Assembly (NCBI GenBank): GCA_016342745.1
Contig: JAEINT010000015.1
Location: 62,001-126,000, forward strand
Direction of reading: 5' to 3'
Length of the DNA: 64,000 nucleotides
From: Labilibaculum sp.
Lineage (GTDB): Bacteria > Bacteroidota > Bacteroidia > Bacteroidales > Marinifilaceae
This document shows, piece after piece, positions 34,612 to 45,400 of the stretch. A program made the translations under genes and the position numbers. The notes beneath the pieces were generated by a model. That model ran no database searches, had not been told where the DNA came from, and worked only from the letters and a program-made list of their open reading frames with translations. Numbering within the stretch: the first letter of the stretch is position 1; the number at the start of each line of letters is the position of its first letter.

Positions 34612-36150
34612 TCATTCAACTGGAACATTAACATTTTTCCATCTAGCATTCTTAAAATCATATAAGGATCCACCAAAATCCTTATACTTCACTCTTAAAG
34701 GATCATACTCTGGATTTATTGCATTCTTGCCCCAAATTCCAAGCATTAACTTTAAAGCTTCTTCATTCTCGGGATACTGCCCTTGATCATCCGTCTCAAC
34801 AATCCATTGATTCAGCACATTAGCATATTTAGATAATTCTGAAGAATAATTAGGATTTGATGCGAGATTGTTCAACTCAAATGGATCTTCTTTCAAATTA
34901 TACAATTCCTCTTTAGGCCTCTCTAATGACATGAATCGATCTTGAATGGAGTCCAATTTATTTTCAGCATGCAATTGCTTCATAACTTTCACAAATTCTA
35001 CTCCATCAGCATCCATATAACTTGCTTGCATATATGGCCTATCTGTGAGAAAATTACGAATGTATTTGAACTCTTTTGATCTTACTGATCGTATCCTGTC
35101 AATTGAAAAATCGCAACGATCTCTAGTTGAAATTACAAATCTTCTCTCTTTATAATCTTCAGCAAAGACATCTCTTCCCTCCATATATTGTGGGATTGAT
35201 ATACCTGCTAATGCAAGAGAACTCGGTCCCAAATCAATTCCACTTATTAAAATATCATTACTGGAATTTGCTTTAATCTTCTTATTTTCCCTAAAGTCAG
35301 CAACAATAAGTGGAACGTGTATCCCACCGTCATATAGAAATTGCTTATTTCGGGTTAAACGCATTCCATGATCAGAGAAAAAGAAGATAATTGTATTATT
35401 AAGCAAACCATACTCCCTTAGATTAGTAAGAATTTCTCCAAGTCGACCATCTGTAATTTGTATCGCATCAAGATGATTTGCATACTCTTCTATAATTGCA
35501 GGATGATTTGGTAAATACGGAGGAAGTTTAATTTTTTCTCTGTCTACAGGAGACTTTACTCTCTCCTTAAACTTAGATGAAAATATCTCCTTACCTCCAT
35601 ACAATTGTATTTGTCCAAAAAATGGCCCTTTATCCTTTAAAACAGATAGATCAATTCTCTTACCACTTTTACCATACAATGGATGATATGAATAATCTTG
35701 ATCATATAAATCTCGTCTATCATATGTAAAATTATAATCATCTTTTCCATTATTAAAGGTGAAATATCCATTTTTCTTGAATATTTCTGGAATGGTTGAG
35801 ATCGTATCTGGGAGATATATAGCTGATTCTACTGTTCGTGAACTGTGATGATTGTGCAGGCCTAATGTTGTTGACATCATACCTGTAATAACACTTGAAC
35901 GACTCGCGGAGCAAACCGGCGCAGGCATAAAAGCATTGGTAAATATCTCCCCCTTACTTGCAAGTTTATCAATATTGGGTGTTTCAATTATGCTGGTACC
36001 GTAACAGCTCAATAGCGGCGCTGTATCTTCAAGACAGATCCATAAAATATTGGGTTTTTCATCTATTTTCGCTTCCTGTTTACAAGCAATAAAACTTTGT
36101 GCAACAATCAGTAAAATTATTAGACTACTATTTTTAAAATAACTCATCAT
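34612..36150 (-). CDS. Family S1 sulfatase lipoprotein
   Basis: A 512-residue formylglycine sulfatase. The lipobox SFIAC (Cys23) predicts a lipoprotein. The substrate pocket begins NILWICLEDTAPLLSCYG. The active-site motif is PVCSASRSSVITG, with Cys80 converted to formylglycine by an anSME or FGE maturase encoded elsewhere. FFFSDHGMRLTRNKQFLYDGGIHVPLI supplies metal ligands. The N-terminal pattern resembles heparan N-sulfatase-like S1 subfamilies, but the substrate is not certain. It is the last gene of the PUL, 37 bp after GH97, so it probably desulfates the same glycan. Confidence 0.9.
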   Translation of the reverse strand: MMSYFKNSSLIILLIVAQSFIACKQEAKIDEKPNILWICLEDTAPLLSCYGTSIIETPNIDKLASKGEIFTNAFMPAPVCSASRSSVITGMMSTTLGLHNHHSSRTVESAIYLPDTISTIPEIFKKNGYFTFNNGKDDYNFTYDRRDLYDQDYSYHPLYGKSGKRIDLSVLKDKGPFFGQIQLYGGKEIFSSKFKERVKSPVDREKIKLPPYLPNHPAIIEEYANHLDAIQITDGRLGEILTNLREYGLLNNTIIFFFSDHGMRLTRNKQFLYDGGIHVPLIVADFRENKKIKANSSNDILISGIDLGPSSLALAGISIPQYMEGRDVFAEDYKERRFVISTRDRCDFSIDRIRSVRSKEFKYIRNFLTDRPYMQASYMDADGVEFVKVMKQLHAENKLDSIQDRFMSLERPKEELYNLKEDPFELNNLASNPNYSSELSKYANVLNQWIVETDDQGQYPENEEALKLMLGIWGKNAINPEYDPLRVKYKDFGGSLYDFKNARWKNVNVPVE

Positions 36151-36187
36151 CCAAAATTTTCAATTTATTTTTAAGATTAAAATATTC

Positions 36188-38137
36188 TTATTTCAATGGA
36201 ACAATTCTTGCCACCCAACCACCTCCTGGTGCAAGGTGAATCTTCAATTTGCTGCTTTTACCCACTGTTTTAACCTCTTTTTTAAAATCAATAGCATTAC
36301 GATCTGCATTAACACCATCTCGATATAAGGTCATTTTATATTCTCCATGATCCAAAAATGACAAATCAAATTCCAAATCACGAGCGTCCCAATCTGTCAT
36401 TGAACCAACATACCATTCTGCACCTGTCCTTCTAGCCACAACGATGTAATCAGAGATTTTTGCATTCAATACTATTGTTTCATCCCAAACTGCAGGTACG
36501 GCTGAAAGAAATTCCATACATTCTTCTTCTCTTCTGTAGTTTGATGGATTATCACAAAGCATTTGTAGAGGACTTTCATAAACAACGTACATTCCCAATT
36601 GATGACATCTAGTTCCCATACTCATTGGTGTATCAAAAATCGGCTTATAGTCTTTCTTTTGCGCATTATTCATTGCCCCTGGAGTATAATCCATTGGACC
36701 AGCAACCATTCTGGAAAACGGTGTGATCAGGTTATGTTCTGGTGTTTGACGCATACTCCATTTGTACTGCTCTCCTCCATTTACTCCTTCTCTTGTCAAT
36801 ACATTTGGATACTTTCTTCTAATACCAGCTGGTTTATACGAACCATGGAAATCTACAAGCAATTCTCTTTCTGCTGATTCTCTTGCAATTTTATGGTAAT
36901 AATTAACCATCCATTGGTCATCCTTATCCATAAAATCCACTTTAATTCCTTTTATTCCCCATGATTGGAATTTATCTAAGGCCACTTCAAACTGATCATC
37001 AAGTGTTTTCCATACCACCCACAGAATAATACCAACTCCTTTTTCTTTAGCATAGGATGTTAATTCCTCCATGTTAATCTCCGGAACAATTTTTAGAAGA
37101 TCACCAAGTTCGTACCATCCTTCATCGATAATAATGTATTCCAAACCATAATCTGCAGCAAAATCTATATAATACTTATAGGTTTCTGTATTTACACCTG
37201 CTCGAAAATCAACACCATAAATATTATTTGCATTCCACCAATCCCAAGCAATTTTCCCTGGTTTAATCCAAGTAGGATCACTTATTTCGCATTCATCAGC
37301 TAAAAGCCAAGAAAGTTGATTTGTTATAAGATCCCCATCCTGTTCCGCAATAGCGATATAACGCCAAGGAAAAGTTCTTGTTCCTTCTGTTTTCGCGATA
37401 TAATTTTTTCTCGTACGCACGAATACATCTCTATCTCCTTCCTGCTCTGTTTTATCGGGATAAGCAGGAAATGTTGACACCAAACTATTCCCTTCAGCTC
37501 CGGTAAACCACATTCCTGGATAATCTTCCAGATCAGTTTCTCCAATTAGAATGCTTGGTGCATTTTCTGATGTCATAAGCACTGGTAAAGAGCCTAGGTC
37601 ATTAGATGAAAGCTCTCCCAATGATGTGAAATCGTAATACACTTGATTATTAGAATGAAAACTATTTTCCTTTGGCCAATAAACCAATTTATTATCTGGA
37701 AATTGATATTCTCCTATTTCCTTTTTAATCGTTATTTCATTCGGAAATCTAGTTTCAAAACGATATGCAATTCCATTGTTGTATGCTCTGAAAACCAAAT
37801 CGAATTTTTGTTTAAAAGACAATCTTATTTCATTATAATTTTCAATTATAATTTCATTTTTCTCACGTACCTCAGGTCTGATTTCTCTACTAACACTATT
37901 GGTATATTTTTTAATCACAACAGGATTTACGCCCAAACTAAGACCTCTTTCCAGCTCCATTGCAATAACTGTAGGTGCTACTAATAGATTTTGTTCATGT
38001 CCAACTGAAAATTTAATTTCTCCATTTGTATGAACGGTGATATTAATTTTTTGATTAGGTGATTTTAGTTGATAGTCCTTAGCATTCACTGTGGTAATTA
38101 AAATGAACATACTAAGGAAGCATATTAGTTTTCTCAT
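36188..38137 (-). CDS. GH97 glycoside hydrolase
   Basis: A 649-residue secreted enzyme with signal peptide. Family features are WNANNIYGVDFRAGVNTETYKYYIDFAADYGLEYIIIDEGWY near residue 300 and GIKVDFMDKDDQWMVNYYHKIA near 395. GH97 has inverting alpha-glucosidases (SusB type) and retaining alpha-galactosidases; in the retaining group an Asp in the KVDF strand is the nucleophile. Asp is present here, favouring the retaining type, hence an alpha-galactosidase or relative (inference). It is 9 bp downstream of the candidate new hydrolase and upstream of the sulfatase. Confidence 0.9.
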   Translation of the reverse strand: MRKLICFLSMFILITTVNAKDYQLKSPNQKINITVHTNGEIKFSVGHEQNLLVAPTVIAMELERGLSLGVNPVVIKKYTNSVSREIRPEVREKNEIIIENYNEIRLSFKQKFDLVFRAYNNGIAYRFETRFPNEITIKKEIGEYQFPDNKLVYWPKENSFHSNNQVYYDFTSLGELSSNDLGSLPVLMTSENAPSILIGETDLEDYPGMWFTGAEGNSLVSTFPAYPDKTEQEGDRDVFVRTRKNYIAKTEGTRTFPWRYIAIAEQDGDLITNQLSWLLADECEISDPTWIKPGKIAWDWWNANNIYGVDFRAGVNTETYKYYIDFAADYGLEYIIIDEGWYELGDLLKIVPEINMEELTSYAKEKGVGIILWVVWKTLDDQFEVALDKFQSWGIKGIKVDFMDKDDQWMVNYYHKIARESAERELLVDFHGSYKPAGIRRKYPNVLTREGVNGGEQYKWSMRQTPEHNLITPFSRMVAGPMDYTPGAMNNAQKKDYKPIFDTPMSMGTRCHQLGMYVVYESPLQMLCDNPSNYRREEECMEFLSAVPAVWDETIVLNAKISDYIVVARRTGAEWYVGSMTDWDARDLEFDLSFLDHGEYKMTLYRDGVNADRNAIDFKKEVKTVGKSSKLKIHLAPGGGWVARIVPLK

Positions 38138-38146
38138 ATTCTTTGA

Positions 38147-40528
38147 TTATTTCTTTAATTCTAAAATTTGCTCTTTAAACGGTAGTGCCCCAGCCGATAT
38201 CCAAACCTCTGGATTAAAATCGATATTTTCTTTATCGTATCCCATCACAAAAACCTCAATCTTCTTCCCTTTCATGCTATTATCCAGAGGAATATAATAG
38301 GTATAATTACAATCTCTTTTTGAATTTACATACTCCCATGTGTTTGATGGGAATGAAACACTTCGATCAAAACATCCCACATATTCACCATCAATTTTTG
38401 CCGCTGCATAAGCACCTTCAATACCATGTTTCCCATTAAGAGCAATTGACAGGTATGAACCTTCAAAAAATTCATCTAATTCGAATGTTGACTTCCATGT
38501 TTGCTCTGTTTTCATTTTATCAATATGAGCGAATAGATTGGATGCTCTCCAATTTGTACGAACCATTTGCCTACCATCTTTTAAAGCCTCAATTTCTACA
38601 ATTCTTCCTGGTTGAGACTTCATTCTTAGATAACGAATGGCATCATTTACATTAATCACCATTTCTTCTCCTGCATAATATGTGATAGTTCTCCAATTTT
38701 TCAAATCTGAAGAGACTTCAGCATAATTTCCTTCATCTTTTAATAAAGGTTGAAGAGAAAAATCATCAGGAACTTTAATAATAATTTGATCTATATTGGT
38801 TATTTCGCCTAAGTCAAGCCTAAAACATCCGCCTTTTATTTTTTGGTCAATATTGTATTTTCGTGATGGCCAGAATCCTGTTTTCATATCACCATCGAAT
38901 AAATTTTTATCCCAAATTCCTCTCTTCACAAATGCTGGTTGTTCAAAAAAGGCATCTCTGGCTTTTTGCACTGCAGGAATTGATGTAGCACCGGATCGTT
39001 CCAGTGATCTCACTTCAAGCGCATTATTATCAGCCGCAAAACAAGTAGCTTCATATAAAGCCTCATCATCAAAAGGTGTTTCGATCAATTCAAACTTTGA
39101 TAATTTACGCTGAGATTCACTCTGCAATATATCTCCCTCAAAATCAACCCTCAGCAATCTACCATTCAATAACTTACTGACATTCTTACCATTAAGACTA
39201 GCACTTTTATATTCTCCTGCATTTTTCAGCTGAATTTTCGTAGTCGTGCCTTGTCTTCCAAGGATTTTAATTAGAACAGGTTGATTTGGGACATTGCGTA
39301 CCACCTGATAATCTGTTCCTAACAAGCTAGGTTCGTCAGTTACTTTCGAACTAGCCATAAGTAAACATGAACGAAATGGTTCAACTAAAATTTCAACTTC
39401 TTCTCCCTTACTAAAATCACCAATAATTTTTTCCGTTGGATGAAACTGTCTAAGCTCAATATTCTTATTGGTAGTTAAGCCTATTTCTTCATCCAGTTTA
39501 ATTCTGTAGATTTTGTTTTCCCAAGTTAGGTTCGTGAGGGTTACAAAGCGTGTATTTTCATCACCTCTAGATACCGCAGACTTCCCATATTTCTCTTCTG
39601 GTAGTACGATACCATAAACTAGTATTTTTCCATATTTACGATGCAAATTATATATTCCAGCTAATTTATGATATTCATTATCATTTAGTAACCAAGGATT
39701 ACCATATATTTCAGGAGCAAGAATCATGGAACGATTAAATGCCTGCATAATCAAATCATCATCCCAATAATCCAGACATGAAGAAATACATACACCATGA
39801 TCTTCTGTTAATCTTTTTAAACCTGGTACTAAACCTCTATCCAAAGCTCCTGCTCTGTGATGAGGTGCCGTTGTACTATTAGTAGTAAATACATCAATAT
39901 AAGTTTCCTGTCCACCCCATAAAAAGGTTGTTGCATATGCTTTACTTTTCTTTAAGCCTAATCGATGATTAAGTAATATCAAATCAGGACTGTATCGCCG
40001 ACATTCCTCCATCATCTCAATAAAAGCATCTTCTTTTTCAGGACGTAGTGGGCCACAAACAGCATCGAACTTGAACAAAGCAAACTCATATTCCTTACAG
40101 AGATTTACCATCTGAGTTATCCTAGCTTCCTTTTCCTGTTCAGTATTCCCAAATCCATCTGGACCACCCCAAACACCTAAGCGAGTATTTATCAATTTTG
40201 CCTTTTTATATAAAGGATCAAAACCATTTGGAAATTGTTTCTTAAATCGCTCAGATTGTACATCGCCATAAAATCGTTTTCCATCGATAGCTCCAGCATC
40301 AAAAGCATAAATATCAAGAATCATCCGATATTCTTGATTTAGCCATTGAAAAAAATCAAGATTTATAAGTGTTTGTTCTTCCGTAGTTCCTTCATTAGTA
40401 TTGTTAATCCATGAAAAATACTGAGCTCTGGAAGGTGTTTGTTCATTGGCTCCGGGGTACACCTTTTCCTGTCCTATGACAGCTTGAAAGAGGTGCAAAC
40501 AGATGATTAATAAAAATAGTCTATTCAT
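38147..40528 (-). CDS. Putative glycoside hydrolase, clan GH-D-like barrel with discoidin-like C-terminal region
   Basis: A 793-residue secreted protein I cannot place in a numbered family. Residues 50-330 look like an alpha-galactosidase-type TIM barrel: RLGVWGGPDGFG near 117, FALFKFDAVCGPLRPEK with Asp155 at the position of a clan GH-D nucleophile, LILLNHRLG near 184, and HGVCISSCLDYWDDDLI near 245. A beta-sandwich follows. Residues 520-650 resemble an F5/8 type C (discoidin) domain, and the end another beta-sandwich. It lies between SusD and GH97 in the PUL operon. The call as hydrolase is inference from fold motifs and context. Confidence 0.6.
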   Translation of the reverse strand: MNRLFLLIICLHLFQAVIGQEKVYPGANEQTPSRAQYFSWINNTNEGTTEEQTLINLDFFQWLNQEYRMILDIYAFDAGAIDGKRFYGDVQSERFKKQFPNGFDPLYKKAKLINTRLGVWGGPDGFGNTEQEKEARITQMVNLCKEYEFALFKFDAVCGPLRPEKEDAFIEMMEECRRYSPDLILLNHRLGLKKSKAYATTFLWGGQETYIDVFTTNSTTAPHHRAGALDRGLVPGLKRLTEDHGVCISSCLDYWDDDLIMQAFNRSMILAPEIYGNPWLLNDNEYHKLAGIYNLHRKYGKILVYGIVLPEEKYGKSAVSRGDENTRFVTLTNLTWENKIYRIKLDEEIGLTTNKNIELRQFHPTEKIIGDFSKGEEVEILVEPFRSCLLMASSKVTDEPSLLGTDYQVVRNVPNQPVLIKILGRQGTTTKIQLKNAGEYKSASLNGKNVSKLLNGRLLRVDFEGDILQSESQRKLSKFELIETPFDDEALYEATCFAADNNALEVRSLERSGATSIPAVQKARDAFFEQPAFVKRGIWDKNLFDGDMKTGFWPSRKYNIDQKIKGGCFRLDLGEITNIDQIIIKVPDDFSLQPLLKDEGNYAEVSSDLKNWRTITYYAGEEMVINVNDAIRYLRMKSQPGRIVEIEALKDGRQMVRTNWRASNLFAHIDKMKTEQTWKSTFELDEFFEGSYLSIALNGKHGIEGAYAAAKIDGEYVGCFDRSVSFPSNTWEYVNSKRDCNYTYYIPLDNSMKGKKIEVFVMGYDKENIDFNPEVWISAGALPFKEQILELKK

Positions 40529-40620
40529 TTTAGTTTCTTCTTTCCTAATTCAACTCATTTCGCTAACAACTAAAAGTTAGATATAATTTGAAATATTCTG
40601 TTGTAAATTTGTGATTTTAT

Positions 40621-40657
40621 AAGATATTCCTGGAGTAAATTACTCCAGGAATATCTT
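40621..40657 (-). other. Perfect 18-bp inverted repeat after susD
   Basis: Arms AAGATATTCCTGGAGTAA and TTACTCCAGGAATATCTT are separated by one base. It lies 8 bp after the susD stop. There is no T run on the minus strand, so it is more likely an RNA-stability or partial attenuation hairpin separating SusC/D from the enzymes than a full terminator. Confidence 0.75.
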
Positions 40658-40664
40658 CTATGTA

Positions 40665-42338
40665 TTACCATCCAGGATTTTGCTCAATGTGAGTCAGATC
40701 AATCTCTGTTTGTGGAATTGGCCACAAATAATGTTTACCTGCATCAAAAGAACGTGTTCCCCATGAAAGAGTTACCTCTTCTAAACTAGTTGGGTCGGTA
40801 TATGTAAGCCCTTTTGGAACACCAGGCATTACCGTTTCTGCAATTCTCCATCGGCGAATATCCATTAATCGAGATCCTTCAAAAGCTAACTCTACTCTAC
40901 GTTCTCGTCGTACGATTGTACGCAGTTCTGCTTGACTTTTACCAGATGTTACAACTGGCATATTGACATCGGCGCGTTGACGCACTTCATTTATCGCATC
41001 ATAAACTGACTGATCTATCTCATTAGCTTCTATCTTAGCTTCAGCATAAGTTAATAACACTTCGGCATAACGGATCAGGATATAATGAATAGAGCCATTC
41101 CAAAAATCACCATTGTCAACATCCTCTTCAGAAATGTATTTTAACCAATTGTAACCAGTACCCGTTTTATTCCATTGCCCACCTGTTCCATCAGTTAAAT
41201 CATCTCCAGGAACTATTTCCTTACCTGAATAAGTTGCTCCTGGTATAGAATTAAAAACTCCATCTCTCCATTCGTGACCAGGATAAAGAATTGAATAAGT
41301 TAATCTAGGATCACGATTTACATATGGGTCATTGGGATCAAACAAACTAGATTCACTAATGATAGCACCATCGATACATTCATAAGCATCAACAAGAGAC
41401 TGCATTGGACAACCACTACTCCATCCTCCTACGGAATTTGGGCCATAGTTCTTAACCGTAAAATTGTATTGCTTTTCTTTTAATTCCTGAAGGTCAAATA
41501 TCACTTCTGAATTTCCAATTCCCTCGTACGTGAACATCTTTTCGTAACTCGGATAAATAGTATAAACTTCTAAATCCATTACTTCCTTTGCCGCATTAGC
41601 TGCCTCTGTCCATTTTTCCTGATAAAGAAGAATTCTGGCCTTTAATGAAATTGCAGCACCTTTCGTTACTCTTCCCTGATCGTCGCTTCCATATGAACTT
41701 GGTAGGATAATAGCAGATTCTGACAAGTCCTTCACAATAGCTTCCAAAATAACATTCTTATCCGTTCGCTTAGTGTTTTCAGAAGCTACTTTATTGCCTT
41801 CGGTATCTTCTTCTGGTTTTGTATCTTCAGGTGTCAGACTAGAAGTTACAAATGGTACATCTCCAAACAAATAAACTAAATCAAAATAGAAAAACGCTCT
41901 TAAAAACTTTGCTTCGGCTAATAAACGAGACTTGTAATCTGCATTTATATCCGTTACACCATCAGCTCCTTCCAAAATACGATTAACTTTTTGTATTCCT
42001 TTGTAGCGTTCCATCCAACGACTTTCAACATACCAATCATATGCAGAAGCTGTACCATCTGCAAGACGATAACCAGCATTCCAAGAGTGATGATCAAGAG
42101 CATTATCTGTAATTGCCTCTATTCTTAGTAAATCGGTTGAATAACCATAGTTTGTTCCCCAATTGTTAAATCCTATAGAGGCATAAGCTCCATTAACGGC
42201 ATAAACTAAATCTTTTTCTTGAGTAAAGAATGTTGCTGAAGAAACTTGATCACTGGGAGTTCGTTCCAGAAAATCATCACTACAGCCTGCGAATGCCATC
42301 AAAAAAACTGTGGCTAAGCATATTATATTTGTTTTCAT
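40665..42338 (-). CDS. SusD/RagB-family surface glycan-binding lipoprotein
   Basis: A 557-residue SusD homologue. The lipobox FAGC (Cys19) and the start DDFLERTPSDQVSSATFF are typical, as are the TPR-like core and the C-terminal VRRERRVELAFEGSRLMDIRRW and HYLWPIPQTEIDLT segments. SusD proteins cap the SusC channel and bind polysaccharide at the cell surface. It is paired with SusC 161 bp upstream. The binding specificity cannot be inferred from sequence alone. Confidence 0.96.
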   Translation of the reverse strand: MKTNIICLATVFLMAFAGCSDDFLERTPSDQVSSATFFTQEKDLVYAVNGAYASIGFNNWGTNYGYSTDLLRIEAITDNALDHHSWNAGYRLADGTASAYDWYVESRWMERYKGIQKVNRILEGADGVTDINADYKSRLLAEAKFLRAFFYFDLVYLFGDVPFVTSSLTPEDTKPEEDTEGNKVASENTKRTDKNVILEAIVKDLSESAIILPSSYGSDDQGRVTKGAAISLKARILLYQEKWTEAANAAKEVMDLEVYTIYPSYEKMFTYEGIGNSEVIFDLQELKEKQYNFTVKNYGPNSVGGWSSGCPMQSLVDAYECIDGAIISESSLFDPNDPYVNRDPRLTYSILYPGHEWRDGVFNSIPGATYSGKEIVPGDDLTDGTGGQWNKTGTGYNWLKYISEEDVDNGDFWNGSIHYILIRYAEVLLTYAEAKIEANEIDQSVYDAINEVRQRADVNMPVVTSGKSQAELRTIVRRERRVELAFEGSRLMDIRRWRIAETVMPGVPKGLTYTDPTSLEEVTLSWGTRSFDAGKHYLWPIPQTEIDLTHIEQNPGW

Positions 42339-42499
42339 ATGATTATAATTTATTTTTTAGTTGTCATATGGAACTTACCATTCAGGGATAATCATCTCCC
42401 TGTGTGTCAAAACACCTTTGTCATGGACGTTTCATATAATCATTTTTTAAATAATCCGATAACAATCGGGAATTTCACTTATTTCTCTCTTATATTCTA
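42339..42499 (-). other. susC-susD intercistronic region with two hairpins
   Basis: Read on the minus strand, GGTGT-TTTG-ACAC and CAGGGAG-ATGATTAT-CCCTG can form two short hairpins in the 161-bp gap. They could tune the susC:susD ratio. The evidence is pairing only. Confidence 0.35.
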
Positions 42500-45400
42500 T
42501 TAAAAACGAACTTGTACTCCAATCGTGTAAGTTGAAACAGGAGGATAGTAACTTGGTCTTCCGTTATAAGTCTCTGGATCAAGTCCTGATTCAACATCTG
42601 TTATAGTAAAGAGGTTGGTCGCTCCTGCATAAACTCTAAGTTTCTCGACTTTTAATTCTTCGAGAACTGATTTATGAAAAGAATAACCTATTTGTAAGTT
42701 TTTAAGTCTAATGTAGGAGGCATCTCTTATCCAAAAATCATTATACAAATAATTGTTTTTGTTCGAAGCTGCTTGTAATCTTGGGAAAGATGCATCCGTA
42801 TTTTCAGGTGTCCAACGATCTAAAACTCTTTTGGTTGTGAATATTTCATATGATGGACCTTCATTTGGAGCTCCATAGAAGTAATTCTCAGCTTCTAAAA
42901 CACCTTGCACAAAAGCACTAAAATCAAAGCCTTTGTATTCCATATATAAATTTAACCCAAAAGTATAGTGAGGAATAGGTGAACCAATCACTTTACGATC
43001 ATCATCATTTATTTCACCATCTCCATTTTGATCAACCAACTTGATATCTCCAGGTCTTAAATCTGATTGATTTGGTTGAGTTGCATGTTGATCAATTTCA
43101 GTCTGAGTTTGAAACAAACCATCCGATTCATATCCATAAAAAGAATTAATCGACTCTCCCTCTTTTAAAATATTAAAACCACTTATCGAAGGTTCATTTC
43201 CAGCAAAATCAATCAATTCATTTTTTACATCGGAGATATTAAAACCAACTGAGTAAGTCAAATCCTTAATCTTATTTCGATGAATAATAGCTAGTTCCCA
43301 TCCAGTATTTCGAACCTGTCCTGCATTGGTTTCAGATGCTTCTAAACCTGTCAAATAAGAAATCGGTAAATTTAATAGCACATCTTTTGTGTCTTTTTGA
43401 TACCAATCAGCTACAATTTCAATTTTGTTGTTGAATAAACTTACATCAAAACCAAAATCAATCATCTCAGTAGTTTCCCAGGTTACATCTGTATTTGCAT
43501 AATATCTCTGAGAATATCCATTTACCTCATTATCATTGAAATTATATGAATAATCAGCATATACGGTAGATGTGAATCTATAAAACCCAATATTTTGATT
43601 TCCCAATTGTCCCCAACTAGCTCTCAACTTAAGGTTGTCAATTTCACTGAAGCGATCCATAAATTTCTCCTCACTCATTCTCCAACCAGCTGAAAAAGAT
43701 GGAAAAACGCCCCATTTATGTCCTTCTGCAAATCGTGACGATCCATCGTAACGAATATTACCTTCTAGAAGATATTTTCCTTTGTAGGAATAATTAGCCC
43801 TCCCCAAATAAGATAGTAACGACCAATCTTCCTGATATCCATTATTCGTTTGACCTTCAGCATCACCAGTATTTAGCTCATCATAGTTCTCAGCATATAT
43901 ATTTGTTCTCATACCTCTAAGAACGTAGGCTGTATTTTCAGTAATTTCAGAACCAGCTAATAAATCCAATTGATGATCTCCAAACGTTTTATTATAGTTT
44001 AGAAGAGCTTTAAAATTTAATTCCTCTTGCTGCCAGCGTCTGTCAACCAATCTACTTGGCGACCATTTCTGTATAACACTCTCCGTATCTTGAGGATCTA
44101 CAAAGTCATATTCAGCTCGAAACTCCTTATAGCGATTATTAATGCTCTTGTATGAAAGATCTGTTTTTAAAGTTAATCCAGAAAGAATCTCTAAATCAGC
44201 TCCAATTTTCATATTAAGTGCCTCTTTTACAATCTTATTTGTTCCTCCTACCTCAAGTGAAGCAAGCGCATTTGTATTGTCCTTATTTAAGCCATAAGCG
44301 CCATTTGGATATTTTAATACCGTAACAGGCGAGGTGTTAATCATTTCGCTTAAAGCGGAATTATACCTATATGGTCTTTCATTATTCTTACGACTAAATG
44401 AAATATCTGCTCTAACTTTAAAATTATCCTTTACCTGAAAGTCCGTATTCAATCTAAATCCAAATCTTTTTGCCTCTACATTCTTAAGCATTCCCTGCTG
44501 ATCCATATGATTCAAGGATAATGCAATTCTTGACTTTTCATTTCCTCCGCTAATACGAATTGATTGATTAAATATTGGAGCAGTTTCAAATAATTCATCA
44601 AGGATATTTACGTATGGATAGTTATTTGGATCATCTCCAGCTACTGTATTTTTTATATATTCATCAGTATACTTGGGATTTAAGTCAGCATTAACAAGTG
44701 CCTCATTAACAAGATTTAGGTAATCTTCAGCACCCACCAATTCAGGAAGTGTTGCAGGGGTCTGCCATCCATAATAACCGTTGTAATCAACTTTATACTC
44801 CCCAACTTTTCCTCTTTTCGTGGTAATCAAGATTACGCCATTTGCAGCTTTTGCTCCATATATAGATGACGATGCCGCATCTTTTAATATAGATATACTC
44901 TCGATATCATTTGGATTAACATCTCTCAATAGCATTTCAATTCCATCAACCAAAACTAAGGGTGCTGTTTTTGAAGCATTATTAGCATCTGGTATACTTG
45001 CAATTCCACGAATATTGATGTTAAGATTTTCATCTCCGGGAGCTCCTCCACGATCAACGATTGTTACACCTGTAGATACTCCTTGTAGAGCCTGTCGAGC
45101 ATCGGTCATTGGTTTTTTAACCATCTCATCTCCTTTCACAGCAGATACAGATCCTGTTAAATTTGCCTTTTTTTGAGTACCGTAACCAACAACAATAACT
45201 TCGTCTAGGCCTAGGGCATCTTCCAACAAACTAATATTAATTGTTGCATTGTCCGTAACTACTATTTCTTGATTTAGATAACCAATAAAGCTAAAGACGA
45301 GAGTTGAATTTTCAGGGACAATTATTTCGTAATTCCCATCAAAATCAGTTATGGTACCCGTAGTAGTTCCTTTAACGATGATATTCACACCAATTAAAGA

